DNA of 64,000 bases from Pseudomonas sp. GM80. GTDB taxonomy: Bacteria; Pseudomonadota; Gammaproteobacteria; Pseudomonadales; Pseudomonadaceae. The stretch spans positions 1 to 64,000 of the forward strand of contig NZ_AKJD01000252.1 in the NCBI RefSeq assembly GCF_000282515.1, in the 5' to 3' direction. Shown here one piece after another: positions 1 through 8,228 of the stretch; position 1 is the first letter of the stretch; every line of letters starts with the position of its first letter. A model generated the notes under the pieces. The model had not been told where the DNA came from. It saw nothing but the letters and a program-made list of their open reading frames with translations, and ran no database searches. Position numbers and translations under genes: made by a program.

Positions 1-18
1 CGGCAGCTCCTACAGGGG
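1..18. repeat. Tail of a REP element cut by the window edge
   Basis: The first bases read as the outer end of the 'gcagctcctacagg' REP family that recurs complete at about 8334, 17508 and 61319. Only one arm is visible, so whether this is a doublet cannot be told. Confidence 0.6.
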
Positions 19-42
19 GTGCTTGAATTCAGGAGTGTTGGT

Positions 43-1230
43 GTGACTGCCAAACCGCAAAGTACGTTGCTATCCCCGTTGCAAACCGCCCGTCAACTGG
101 CCGCCGAGTTTGCCCTCACCGCTGTCGAACGCGACGAACGCGGTGGCACGCCGAAAGCCGAGCGCGATGCCCTGCGCGACAGCGGCCTGCTGGCCCTGAG
201 CATACCCACTCGCTACGGCGGCCTCGGCGCGAGCTGGAGCGAAACCCTGCAAATCGTCCGCGAGTTCGCCAAGGTCGACAGCTCGATCGCCCACGTCTTC
301 GGTTTTCACCACCTGATGCTCGCCACCGTGCGCCTGTTTTCGCGGCCGGAACAATGGCAGCCGTGGTTCGAACAGACCGCCCGCCAGAACTGGTTCTGGG
401 GTAACGCGCTCAACCCGCTGGACACCCGCACGGTGGTCAAGGATCTCGGTGGCTGGCGCGAGTTTTCCGGCAAGAAGAGTTTCTGCTCCGGCGCCAGCGA
501 CTCGCAGATGCTGATCGCCTCGGCCGTGGATGAAAGCGCCGGCGGCAAATTGCTCATCGCCGCGATTCCCAGCGGCCGCAGCGGCATCACCCTGCACAAC
601 GACTGGAACAACATCGGCCAGCGCCAGACCGACAGCGGCAGTGCGACGTTTGAACGGGTGCGGGTCGAAGAGTCGGAATTGCTTCTCGACCCCGGCCCCT
701 TGAGCACGCCCTTCGCCTGCCTGCGACCGCTGATTGCGCAGCTGACATTCACCCATATGTTCCTCGGGATTGCCGAAGGTGCCTTCGAAGAAGCGCGCCA
801 ATACACCCTCAGTGAAACCCGCCTTTGGCACAAATCCTCGGCGCGCAGCGTGCGTGAAGACCCTTACGTGCTCGCGCATTACGGCGAATTCTGGGTCGCC
901 CTTGAAGGCATTCGCTTATTGGTCGAACGCGCGGCGGCGCTGCTCGACGAGGCCTGGGCCAAAGGCCCGAACCTCAGCGCCGAAGAGCGCGGCCAGGTCG
1001 CCACGGCGATCGCCACCGCCAAAGTCGCCGCCAGCCGTCAGGGCCTGGACATCTGTAGCCGACTGTTCGAAGTGACTGGCGCGCGCTCGACCCACGCCTC
1101 GCTGCGCCTCGACCGGCACTGGCGCAACCTGCGCACGCAAACCCTGCACGATCCGCTGGATTACAAACTCCATGAGCTGGGCGACTGGGCGCTGAACCAG
1201 TCGCTGCCGGTGCCGACGTTCTATTCCTGA
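43..1230 (+). CDS. SfnB/DszC-like acyl-CoA dehydrogenase-fold flavoprotein
   Basis: Predicted 395-residue protein of the acyl-CoA dehydrogenase superfamily, closest in style to the SfnB/DszC/MsuC branch, whose members are flavin-dependent monooxygenases or desulfurisation enzymes rather than true beta-oxidation dehydrogenases. The N-terminal helical domain (LRDSGLLALSIPTRYGGLGASW, split here only for description) and the C-terminal helical bundle with a late DRHWRNLRTQTLHDPLDYK stretch are typical of that branch. I chose the GTG at 43 because an AGGAG lies 7 bases upstream; the open frame extends further 5' without a ribosome site. It is followed after 24 bases by a sigma54 activator, an arrangement known from sulfone/sulfonate use genes. 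The substrate is not determinable from sequence. The family call is firm, the sulfur role an inference. Confidence 0.75.
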   Translation: MTAKPQSTLLSPLQTARQLAAEFALTAVERDERGGTPKAERDALRDSGLLALSIPTRYGGLGASWSETLQIVREFAKVDSSIAHVFGFHHLMLATVRLFSRPEQWQPWFEQTARQNWFWGNALNPLDTRTVVKDLGGWREFSGKKSFCSGASDSQMLIASAVDESAGGKLLIAAIPSGRSGITLHNDWNNIGQRQTDSGSATFERVRVEESELLLDPGPLSTPFACLRPLIAQLTFTHMFLGIAEGAFEEARQYTLSETRLWHKSSARSVREDPYVLAHYGEFWVALEGIRLLVERAAALLDEAWAKGPNLSAEERGQVATAIATAKVAASRQGLDICSRLFEVTGARSTHASLRLDRHWRNLRTQTLHDPLDYKLHELGDWALNQSLPVPTFYS

Positions 1231-1254
1231 TTCTTTCCTTTGTGGAGCGAGCCC

Positions 1255-2358
1255 ATGCAACTGCTGACCCTACCGCCCTCACCCGCCCTGGCGACGTCGA
1301 TCCGCGCCACTGCGCAGGTGTTCGAAGACCCGAAGTCCCAGGCCCTGCTCGCGCATCTGCAACAAGTCGCGCCGAGCGAAGCCAGCGTGTTGATCATCGG
1401 CGAGACCGGCACCGGCAAAGAGTTGGTCGCGCGGCATATCCACAACTTGAGCCATCGCCGCCATAGGCCTTTCATTGCGGTGAACTGCGGGGCATTCTCC
1501 GAATCGCTGGTGGAGGCCGAATTGTTCGGTCATGAAAAAGGCGCCTTCACGGGCGCCTTGAGTGCCAAGGCCGGCTGGTTCGAGGAAGCGGACGGCGGCA
1601 CCTTGTTTCTCGATGAGATCGGCGATCTGCCGATGGCGATTCAGGTGAAGTTGCTGCGGGTCTTGCAGGAGCGCGAAGTGGTGCGGCTGGGCTCGCGCAA
1701 AAGCATTCCGATTGATGTGCGGGTATTGGCGGCGACCAACGTGCAACTGGAAAAAGCCATCAACGCAGGGAATTTCCGCGAGGATCTTTACTACCGACTG
1801 AACGTGGTCAATCTGGAGCTGAGTCCGCTACGCGAACGCCCCGGCGATATCCTGCCGCTGACCCGGCATTTCATCGAAGCCTACAGTCAGCGCCTCGGGT
1901 ACGGGCGGGTCACCATCAGCCCCGGTGCCGAGCACAAACTGCGCGGCTACAGCTGGCCGGGCAACATCCGCGAGCTGGAAAACGTCATCCATCACACCCT
2001 GTTGATCTGCCGCAACGGCGTGATCGAGCGTGATGATTTACGCCTGTCCAATCTGCGCATCGAACGCCCGGACGACCAGCACGCCAGTGTTGATGACTCT
2101 CCGGAAGCACTGCTTGAGCAAGCCTTTCAAAAACTCTTCGCGCAGCAGGCCGGTGCGCTGCACGAAAAGGTTGAAGACGCTTTGCTGCGCGCCGCTTATC
2201 GCTTCTGCCATTACAACCAGGTACACACCGCCGCGCTGCTCGGGCTGAGCCGCAACGTCACGCGCACGCGACTGATCAAGATCGGCGAACTGGCGGTGAA
2301 CAAACGGCGCCTCACGGAAAACCTGCACGGCGAGCGTTTGATTCAACTGTCGATCTAA
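1255..2358 (+). CDS. Sigma54-dependent activator without sensor domain (SfnR-like)
   Basis: Predicted 367-residue bacterial enhancer-binding protein. Only about 25 residues precede the AAA+ domain, so there is no receiver, GAF or PAS input. Walker A GETGTGKE lies near residue 50, the sigma54-contacting GAFTGA loop follows, then a Walker B-type FLDEIGDLP segment and a C-terminal Fis-type helix-turn-helix (AALLGLSRNVTRTRL). The ATG at 1255 has a GGAG 8 bases upstream. It probably forms an operon with the flavoenzyme before it. SfnR of dimethyl sulfone users has the same build; such proteins are controlled mainly at the level of their own synthesis. The target promoters are not visible here. Its last four bases overlap the end of the opposite-strand gene. 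Confidence 0.8.
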   Translation: MQLLTLPPSPALATSIRATAQVFEDPKSQALLAHLQQVAPSEASVLIIGETGTGKELVARHIHNLSHRRHRPFIAVNCGAFSESLVEAELFGHEKGAFTGALSAKAGWFEEADGGTLFLDEIGDLPMAIQVKLLRVLQEREVVRLGSRKSIPIDVRVLAATNVQLEKAINAGNFREDLYYRLNVVNLELSPLRERPGDILPLTRHFIEAYSQRLGYGRVTISPGAEHKLRGYSWPGNIRELENVIHHTLLICRNGVIERDDLRLSNLRIERPDDQHASVDDSPEALLEQAFQKLFAQQAGALHEKVEDALLRAAYRFCHYNQVHTAALLGLSRNVTRTRLIKIGELAVNKRRLTENLHGERLIQLSI

Positions 2359-2720
2359 CCGACCAGGTTGCAGTGCAGCGCATCGTCGTGACTGCGGGCG
2401 ATGCTGCTCAGCACCTGGAAGGAATTGAAGGTGATGGTTTTCGCCTGATGCGTGTGAATCAGTTGCCAGAAATCCTGCTCACCGCTTTCAAAGCTGCGTA
2501 ACGCCGCCTCCCCCGCTTCGCGGGTCTGCCATTGCAGAAAGCTCAATACGCGGCGGCCGTCATCGCTGGCCTGCACGCTGGCACTGACAAAGCCCTCATA
2601 ACGCTGGGCCAGACGCTCTGACTGTACAGACAGCGCATTGACCAATGCCGGTTGCTGGCGCGGCTCGATCTCGAATTCGATCAACTGAGTGAAACTGCGG
2701 TTTTTCGCTGATGCTTGCAT
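2355..2720 (-). CDS. Antibiotic biosynthesis monooxygenase-type (ABM) protein, SoxR target
   Basis: Predicted 121-residue protein with a single ABM-like ferredoxin fold: a 'SFTQLIEFEIEP' strand, a central 'EGFVSASVQASDDGRRVLSFLQW' region and a C-terminal helix. Such small proteins act as quinol or cofactor-free monooxygenases, or as haem-binding proteins; the activity here is unknown. The frame is open upstream to 2837, but that start would run through the SoxR box and into soxR, so I take the ATG at 2720, preceded by a GGGGAT. It is divergent from soxR with a SoxR box between. In P. aeruginosa a monooxygenase gene next to soxR (PA2274) is a known SoxR regulon member, and this is its likely counterpart. 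Confidence 0.75.
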   Translation of the reverse strand: MQASAKNRSFTQLIEFEIEPRQQPALVNALSVQSERLAQRYEGFVSASVQASDDGRRVLSFLQWQTREAGEAALRSFESGEQDFWQLIHTHQAKTITFNSFQVLSSIARSHDDALHCNLVG

Positions 2721-2778
2721 GAAAATCCCCACTTGGCGGTAAGGCGAATCTTGCGACTCGAAGGCCTGCAGGGTAAAA

Positions 2779-2796
2779 CCTCTAGTTAAGTCAAGG
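2779..2796. promoter_or_regulatory. SoxR box between soxR and the ABM gene
   Basis: The 18-bp interrupted palindrome CCTCTAGTTAAGTCAAGG matches the SoxR-box pattern CCTCAAG-ttaa-CTTGAGG at 14 of 18 positions by eye. In known SoxR promoters the box sits in an overlong 19-bp spacer. It lies 59 bases before the ABM start and 18 before the soxR start, so it can serve both directions. Confidence 0.7.
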
Positions 2797-2813
2797 TCAA
2801 GAGCTGTTTTCAG

Positions 2814-3266
2814 ATGATCAGCAAAGAAAACCTGCACAAACAGTTAACCGTCGGCGAAGTCGCGGCACGCAGTGGCGTGGCGGTGACGGCGCTGCATTTT
2901 TATGAATCGAAGGGGCTGATCAAAAGCCAGCGCAACGCCGGCAATCAGCGGCGTTATCCACGTGAGGTGCTGCGGCGGGTAGCGTTGATCAAGGTCGCGC
3001 AACGCCTGGGGATTCCGTTGGCGGAGATTGGCGAAGCGCTGAAGATTCTGCCTGATGATCGCGCGCCGACGGCGGCAGACTGGAAAGTTTTGTCCGAGCA
3101 GTGGCGGCGGGAACTGGATGAGCGGATCGAGCAATTGACGCTGCTGCGCGATCGGCTGAATGGCTGTATTGGCTGTGGCTGCCTTTCAATGCAAGCCTGC
3201 CCGCTGCGCAATCAGGGCGATGTGTTGGGTGAAAAAGGGCCTGGGCCGCATTTCCCAAAGGATTAA
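2814..3266 (+). CDS. soxR: Redox-sensing transcriptional activator SoxR
   Basis: 150-residue MerR-family regulator. The winged helix-turn-helix occupies about residues 11-80 (LTVGEVAARSGVAVTALHFYE), followed by a dimerisation helix and the diagnostic [2Fe-2S] cluster ligands C118, C121, C123 and C129 in the spacing CX2CXCX5C. In pseudomonads SoxR answers redox-cycling compounds such as phenazines rather than running a SoxS cascade; no soxS is seen here. The start ATG at 2814 leaves the SoxR box just upstream. It is the last gene before a REPIN. Confidence 0.95.
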   Translation: MISKENLHKQLTVGEVAARSGVAVTALHFYESKGLIKSQRNAGNQRRYPREVLRRVALIKVAQRLGIPLAEIGEALKILPDDRAPTAADWKVLSEQWRRELDERIEQLTLLRDRLNGCIGCGCLSMQACPLRNQGDVLGEKGPGPHFPKD

Positions 3267-3284
3267 TCGATTTCAGGAGGCTTT

Positions 3285-3417
3285 TGTGGTGAGGGGATTT
3301 ATCCCCGATGGGCTGCGAAGCAGCCCCTAAGCCAGTCAATTAGGTATTACTGTAAAAATGGGGACTCAGGTTTTGGGGCTGCCTTGCAGCCCATCGGGGA
3401 TAAATCCCCTCACCACA
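3285..3417. repeat. REPIN, 'ggggatttatcccc' family
   Basis: Two inverted arms (3285-3329 and about 3379-3417) share the core GGGGATTTATCCCC with flanking GGGCTGC; the outer ends are TGTGGTGA and TCACCACA. The loop between them is about 50 bases. The same family recurs at 51370-51503. Confidence 0.85.
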
Positions 3418-3518
3418 GGGGTTGCATGCTCTTGCTGCTCGTCGGGCAAAAGTCAGCACTGCGCGGACAGTTCTATAGTGATTCTTCACCTCGCAAAACA
3501 ACAATCAGGGAGTACGTC

Positions 3519-3977
3519 ATGAGCGTCAAACCCATTCCCGAGGGGTATCACAGCATTACCCCGTATCTCGGCATTCACAAAGCCGCCGAGGCCATCGACT
3601 TCTACAAAAAGGCTTTCGGTGCCACCGAAGTCATGCGTTTATCCATGCCGGACGGCGGTATCGGCCATGCCGAACTGCGCATCGGCGACAGTGCAATCAT
3701 GCTCGGTTCGCCGTGTGATCAAGGGCCGTTGAGCAGTCCGGACAACGCCGTGTCGGTGGGTTTGCATTTGTATGTCACCGATGTCGACAAATCCTTTCAG
3801 CGAGCGCTGGATGCCGGGGCGACGACGGTGTCGGAGGTCAAGGATCAGTTTTACGGTGATCGCAGCGGGACGTTGAAGGACCCGTATGGGCACCTGTGGT
3901 TTCTGGCCTCGCGCAAGGAGGATTTGACGCAAGAGCAGATCAGGCAGCGGGCGATGGAGATGTTCAGCCAGGGTTGA
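3519..3977 (+). CDS. VOC-family (glyoxalase/PhnB-like) protein
   Basis: 152-residue protein of the vicinal oxygen chelate superfamily. It shows the opening 'YLGIHKAAEAIDFYKKAFGATE', a central 'GHAELRIGDSAIMLG' strand and the C-terminal 'DRSGTLKDPYGHLW' block seen in PhnB-like and glyoxalase/bleomycin-resistance-like proteins. Members bind a metal in a paired beta-alpha-beta3 cleft; the substrate cannot be assigned. The start is the ATG at 3519, after a CAGGGAG; the longer upstream frame runs into the REPIN. It stands alone between two REPINs. Confidence 0.8.
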   Translation: MSVKPIPEGYHSITPYLGIHKAAEAIDFYKKAFGATEVMRLSMPDGGIGHAELRIGDSAIMLGSPCDQGPLSSPDNAVSVGLHLYVTDVDKSFQRALDAGATTVSEVKDQFYGDRSGTLKDPYGHLWFLASRKEDLTQEQIRQRAMEMFSQG

Positions 3978-3997
3978 ATTTCTCGGTGAAATTGATG

Positions 3998-4100
3998 GCC
4001 TCATCGCGGGCAAGCCCGCTCCCACAGGGATCTGTGGTGTGACCGCTTTCTACGCTACACCACACAACCCTGTGGGAGCGGGCTTGCCCGCGATGGGGCC
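3998..4100. repeat. REPIN, 'cgggcaagcccgctccc' variant
   Basis: Inverted arms at 3998-4030 and 4068-4100 pair as (tcatcgcgggcaagcccg) with (cgggcttgcccgcgatgg), the outer ends being CCCACAGG and CCTGTGGG. This is a GC-richer variant of the 'ctggcttgccagcgatg' family found elsewhere in the window. Confidence 0.85.
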
Positions 4101-4217
4101 GGTACAGACGAACACATCACATTTCATGAACCGGCCCATCACGCTTTGCGCCTTGCCCCAAACCCCGGACACTTTCAGGATGCAGGCAACAAGCCCCCTG
4201 AAACAAGGATCAGCCCG

Positions 4218-5093
4218 ATGTTTGCCGGATTCCTCAAAGACCAGCGTCACGTCAACGGCGTCGACATTGCCTGCCGCGTCGGCGGCAGCGGGCCGGGCCT
4301 GTTGCTGTTGCACGGCCACCCGCAGACCCACGTCATCTGGCACAAGATTGCCGAACAACTGGCCGAACACTTCACCGTGGTCGCCGCCGACCTGCGCGGT
4401 TACGGCGACAGCAGTCGCCCCGACGCTGACGAACTGCACCTCGGTTACTCCAAGCGCGAAATGGCCCGCGACAATGTCGAATTGATGAAAGCACTGGGTT
4501 TCGAGCAGTTCTCGATCCTCGCCCACGACCGCGGCGCACGGGTCGCTCATCGCCTGGCGCTCGACCACCCCGCCGCCGTGCAACGCATGCTGTTGCTGGA
4601 CATCGCGCCGACCTTGTCGATGTACACGCAAACCAACGAAGCCTTCGCCCGCGCCTACTGGCACTGGTTCTTCCTGATTCGCCCGGCACCCTTGCCGGAA
4701 ACGCTGATCGAAGCCAACCCGGAAGGTTATCTGCGCAGCGTAATGGGCAGTCGCAGCGCCGGCCTCAAACCGTTCACCGATGAAGCCTTCAGCGAATACC
4801 GGCGCTGCCTGCAACAACCCGGCAGCGCACGCGGCATCTGCGAGGATTACCGCGCCAGCGCCGTCATCGATCTGGAACACGACCGGGCCGACATCGCTGC
4901 CGGACATCACCTGAGTTTGCCACTGCGCGTATTGTGGGGCGCCGAAGGCACCGTCGGCCGCTGCTTCGATCCGCTGAGGGAATGGCAGCAAGTGGCGACG
5001 AATGTCTCCGGCCAGGCCCTGCCCGCCGGCCACTACCTTGCCGAAGAAGTCCCCGAACGGGTGCTCGCCGAAGCGCTGGCCTTCCTGCGCTGA
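4218..5093 (+). CDS. Alpha/beta hydrolase, haloacetate dehalogenase-like
   Basis: 291-residue alpha/beta hydrolase. The nucleophile is Asp rather than Ser: HDRGAR places D104, R105 and R108 as in fluoroacetate dehalogenases, where Asp attacks the alpha carbon and the two Arg hold the carboxylate. The HWFF segment (H149, W150) matches the halide-binding His/Trp pair, D128 follows the second strand, and a late 'PAGHYLAEE' supplies the general-base His. These features together favour haloacetate dehalogenase over an ordinary esterase, although natural substrates of many such homologues are unknown. The start ATG at 4218 has AAGGA 9 bases upstream. A LysR gene follows 53 bases later on the same strand. 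Confidence 0.75.
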   Translation: MFAGFLKDQRHVNGVDIACRVGGSGPGLLLLHGHPQTHVIWHKIAEQLAEHFTVVAADLRGYGDSSRPDADELHLGYSKREMARDNVELMKALGFEQFSILAHDRGARVAHRLALDHPAAVQRMLLLDIAPTLSMYTQTNEAFARAYWHWFFLIRPAPLPETLIEANPEGYLRSVMGSRSAGLKPFTDEAFSEYRRCLQQPGSARGICEDYRASAVIDLEHDRADIAAGHHLSLPLRVLWGAEGTVGRCFDPLREWQQVATNVSGQALPAGHYLAEEVPERVLAEALAFLR

Positions 5094-5146
5094 GCAAAAC
5101 CCCCAATGCTATGCTCGCGGCTCCTGCCGCCAGTGTGCGTTTTGCC

Positions 5147-6061
5147 ATGCCCCAGAACAAAGACACCGTGCCCCTGCCCGAAGACCTGCGAGTGCTGCTC
5201 ACCGTGATCCGCAAAAACGGATTTGCCGCCGCGGCCGATGAGCTGGGCCTGTCACCGGCCTACGTCAGCAAACGTATCCAGATTCTCGAAACCACCCTCG
5301 GCACTCGCCTGCTGCACCGCACCAGCCGTCGCGTTTCGCTGACCGAGGACGGTGAACGGGTGCAGCGCTGGGCGTTGCGCATTCTTGATGACTTCCAGCA
5401 ACTGCACGACGAACTTTCCGACGCTCACGACAGCCCGCGTGGGCGTTTGCACCTGTGCAGCAGCTTCGGTTTCGGGCGCAATCACGTGGCGCCGGCGGTG
5501 TCGTTGCTGGCCGAACGTTATCCAGACCTGGAGATTCGCCTCGACCTGTTTGACCGGGTCGTGGACATCATCAATGAAGGCTTCGACCTGGAGATCCGTG
5601 TCGGTGATGACCTTCCCGGGCAGCACATCGGTCGACAACTGGTGAGCAATCGGCGCGTGTTGTGCGCGGCGCCCGGCTATCTGCAACGGCGCGGTACCCC
5701 GCTGACGCTGGAGGACTTGCAGCAGCATGACTGCCTGGTGATCAAGGAACGTGACAACACCTTCGGCATCTGGAATCTGGACCGTGACGGCGGCGAGGAA
5801 AGCGTGCGGGTCAGCGGGCCGTTGTCATCGAACAATGGCGAGATTGTTCTGCAATGGGCGCTGGATGGGCGTGGGATTTTGCTGCGTTCGTTGTGGGATG
5901 TGAAGCCGCTGCTGGAGCAAGGGTTGCTGGTGCAGGTGCTGGAAGATTACGGGCAGAGCGCGAATGTCTGGGCGGTGTACCCGACACGGTTGGCGCATTC
6001 GGGGAAATTACGCGCGTGTGTGGAATTCTTGCAGGAGCACTTCAAAAGCCTGTCCCTGTAA
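5147..6061 (+). CDS. LysR-family regulator, DmlR/TtdR-like
   Basis: 304-residue LysR regulator. The N-terminal winged helix (DLRVLLTVIRKNGFAAAADELGLSPAYVSKRIQILE) contains the 'SPAYVSKRI' recognition helix typical of the DmlR/TtdR group, which controls D-malate and tartrate genes. The C-terminal periplasmic-binding-like effector domain starts near residue 90. An in-frame ATG at 5111 is an alternative start; 5147 is preferred by alignment to the usual family N-terminus, though neither has a strong ribosome site. It converges with the leuCD-like pair and follows the dehalogenase-like gene. Either could be its target, but no divergent promoter is present. Confidence 0.8.
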   Translation: MPQNKDTVPLPEDLRVLLTVIRKNGFAAAADELGLSPAYVSKRIQILETTLGTRLLHRTSRRVSLTEDGERVQRWALRILDDFQQLHDELSDAHDSPRGRLHLCSSFGFGRNHVAPAVSLLAERYPDLEIRLDLFDRVVDIINEGFDLEIRVGDDLPGQHIGRQLVSNRRVLCAAPGYLQRRGTPLTLEDLQQHDCLVIKERDNTFGIWNLDRDGGEESVRVSGPLSSNNGEIVLQWALDGRGILLRSLWDVKPLLEQGLLVQVLEDYGQSANVWAVYPTRLAHSGKLRACVEFLQEHFKSLSL

Positions 6062-6095
6062 CCCCAAACACCCAAACACCTTAACACCACGAAAC

Positions 6096-6187
6096 CCTGT
6101 GGGAGCTGGCTTGCCAGCGATGGCATCAGTACATCAACATCATTTTTGCAGACACACCGCCATCGCTGGCAAGCCAGCTCCCACAGG
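6096..6187. repeat. REPIN, 'ctggcttgccagcgatg' family
   Basis: Arms at 6096-6122 and about 6159-6187 are inverted copies (cctgtgggagctggcttgcc against its complement) around a loop of about 35 bases. It fills the convergent gap between the LysR gene and leuD, ending 9 bases from the leuD stop. Confidence 0.9.
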
Positions 6188-6195
6188 TTATGCGT

Positions 6196-6810
6196 TTAAC
6201 TTAACCACGGGTTGGCAGCCAGGTGTTGGCGTTCGAATGCGCTGATCTGATCGCGGCGTTGCAAGGTGCTGCCGATCGCGTCCAGCCCCAACAACAGCGA
6301 CGTTTTGCGCAGCGCATCAATGTGGAAATCGACCACGCTGCCATCCGCGAGGCTGATCCGCTGCGCCTGCAGATCGATACTGAGCCGCGCGGTTTCAGCC
6401 TCGCCGACAAGCGTTCCGATGCGCTGCACCTGCGCCTCTTCCAGGGTGATCAACAACACGCCGTTGCGTTGGCAATTGTCGTAAAAGATCCCGGCAAAAC
6501 TGCTGCCGATCAACGCGCGAACGCCCAGTTGCTGCAACCCCCACACCGCGTGTTCACGGCTGGAACCGCAGCCGAAATTCGGCCCGACCACCAGAAAACT
6601 CGCGCCTTGCCACGTCGCTTGATTCAACACGAAGTCGGGGTTGGGCGTGCCATCGGGCAAAAACCGCAGATCGAAAAACACCCCGCGATCCAGCCCTTGC
6701 CGGTCGATGCCCTTGAGAAACTGTTTCGGCATGATTACGTCGGTGTCGACGTTGGCCGCCAGAAACGGCGCGGCCTGACCGCTGACTTGAGTGAAGGGTT
6801 GCAGGCTCAT
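6196..6810 (-). CDS. leuD: LeuD-like small subunit of an isopropylmalate isomerase-type hydro-lyase
   Basis: 204-residue small (swivel) subunit of the LeuCD/aconitase family. The substrate-recognition block GCGSSREHAVWGLQ is intact, as is the 'NVDTDVIMPKQFL' start. It pairs with LeuC to isomerise 2-isopropylmalate or a related methylated malate. Its ATG overlaps the leuC stop by four bases (ATGA), so the two are translationally coupled. No leuB, leuA or asd is nearby. The housekeeping leucine cluster of Pseudomonas normally carries leuB next to leuD, which suggests that this is a paralogue with a related substrate. The symbol states the family, not a proven leucine role. Confidence 0.8.
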   Translation of the reverse strand: MSLQPFTQVSGQAAPFLAANVDTDVIMPKQFLKGIDRQGLDRGVFFDLRFLPDGTPNPDFVLNQATWQGASFLVVGPNFGCGSSREHAVWGLQQLGVRALIGSSFAGIFYDNCQRNGVLLITLEEAQVQRIGTLVGEAETARLSIDLQAQRISLADGSVVDFHIDALRKTSLLLGLDAIGSTLQRRDQISAFERQHLAANPWLS

Positions 6811-8228
6811 GGGCGTTCTCCAAAGTGGCGGATGTCGGTGAGTCGACCGCTGATCGCAGCGGCGGCGACCATTGCCGGGCTCATCAGATGCGTGCGTGCT
6901 CCGGCGCCCTGCCGACCCTCGAAATTACGGTTGGTGCTGGATGCGCAGCGGTCGCCGGGGGCGAGCACGTCATCGTTCATCGCCAGGCACATCGAGCAAC
7001 CGGACTGACGCCATTCAAAACCGGCGTCGATGAAAATCTGCGCAAGACCTTCCGCCTCTGCCTGCGCCCGCACTTCGCTGGAACCGGGCACGATCATCGC
7101 GCGTACATGCCCGGCGACCTGTTGCCCGCGCACGACGCTGGCAGCGTCGCGCAAATCTTCGATCCGCGCGTTGGTGCACGAGCCGATAAAGGCGTGGCTG
7201 ATGACGATATCGCTGAGCGCCATGCCCGCTTCGAGGCCCATATAGTTGAGGGCGCGGCGCATGTCCTGACGCAGGATCGGATCGCTGATCAATTGCGGAT
7301 CCGGCACTCGCGCACCGATGGCAGCGGCCTGATCCGGGCTGGTGCCCCAGGTCACCATTGGTTCCAGCCCACTGGCGTCGAGGTGTATTTCGCGATCGAA
7401 CACCGCGCCGGGATCGCTGCGCAATTCGCGCCATTTTTCCACGCCGCGATCCCACAACTCACCTTGGGGCGCGCGCGGTTTGCCTTTCAAGTAGCTGAAG
7501 ACTTTCTCGTCCGGCGCCATAAAGGCCCCGCGCGCACCGGCCTCGACGGCCATGTTGCAAATGGTCATGCGCGCTTCGACGCTCAAGGCATCGATGGACG
7601 AACCGCAGAATTCGATGGCGTAACCGGTGGCGCCGGACGCGCCGATTCGGCCGATCAGCGCCATGATCACGTCTTTCGAAGTCAGGCCCGGTGCCAGTTC
7701 GCCGTCCACCGTGACGCGCAGGCTTTTCAGGCGTTTGTAGACCAGCGTCTGCGATGCCAGCAGGTGCTCGATTTCCGAGGTGCCGATGCCGAAGCCGAAA
7801 GCTCCCAGTGCGCCATAGGTCGTGGTGTGGCTGTCGCCGGCAGCGATGACCATACCCGGCAGGATGAAGCCTTGTTCGGGCGCGATCACGTGCTCGATGC
7901 CTTGGCGCTTGTCGAGGATGTCCAGCAGTTCGATACCGAAGTCCCGGCAGTTTTCCGCCAGATACGACACTTGCCGGGCGCCGCCGGCATCGGGCATCGC
8001 GGCGATACGCAGCGGCGTAGTCGGGTTGACGTGATCGACCACCGCCAGCGCCGTGCCCGGTCGCCAGACCTGGCGCCCGGCAGCGCGCAGGCCGCTGAAA
8101 GCCTGCGGGCTGGTGTACTCGTTGATCACCTGACGATCGATATACAGCAGGACATGGCCCTGATCGTCGAGGCAGCACACCGTGTGCGAATCGATATGTT
8201 TGTCGTAAAGGGTTCTGGGACTCATCAT
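6807..8228 (-). CDS. leuC: LeuC-like large subunit of an isopropylmalate isomerase-type hydro-lyase
   Basis: 473-residue aconitase-fold large subunit. The family start 'TLYDKHIDSHTV', the 'GDSHTTTYGALGAFGFGIGTSEIEH' active-site block and the three 4Fe-4S cysteines (one in AFIGSCTNARIEDL, two in SGCSMCLAMNDD) are all present, so the enzyme should be active. Starts are possible at ATG 8228 or at GTG 8237, three codons earlier. The N-terminus (CCLDDQGHVLLYIDRQVINEY) diverges from the usual LeuC. It could act on 2-isopropylmalate, citramalate or dimethylmalate. It is transcribed from the 367-base region shared with the divergent fpv operon. Confidence 0.8.
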   Translation of the reverse strand: MMSPRTLYDKHIDSHTVCCLDDQGHVLLYIDRQVINEYTSPQAFSGLRAAGRQVWRPGTALAVVDHVNPTTPLRIAAMPDAGGARQVSYLAENCRDFGIELLDILDKRQGIEHVIAPEQGFILPGMVIAAGDSHTTTYGALGAFGFGIGTSEIEHLLASQTLVYKRLKSLRVTVDGELAPGLTSKDVIMALIGRIGASGATGYAIEFCGSSIDALSVEARMTICNMAVEAGARGAFMAPDEKVFSYLKGKPRAPQGELWDRGVEKWRELRSDPGAVFDREIHLDASGLEPMVTWGTSPDQAAAIGARVPDPQLISDPILRQDMRRALNYMGLEAGMALSDIVISHAFIGSCTNARIEDLRDAASVVRGQQVAGHVRAMIVPGSSEVRAQAEAEGLAQIFIDAGFEWRQSGCSMCLAMNDDVLAPGDRCASSTNRNFEGRQGAGARTHLMSPAMVAAAAISGRLTDIRHFGERP

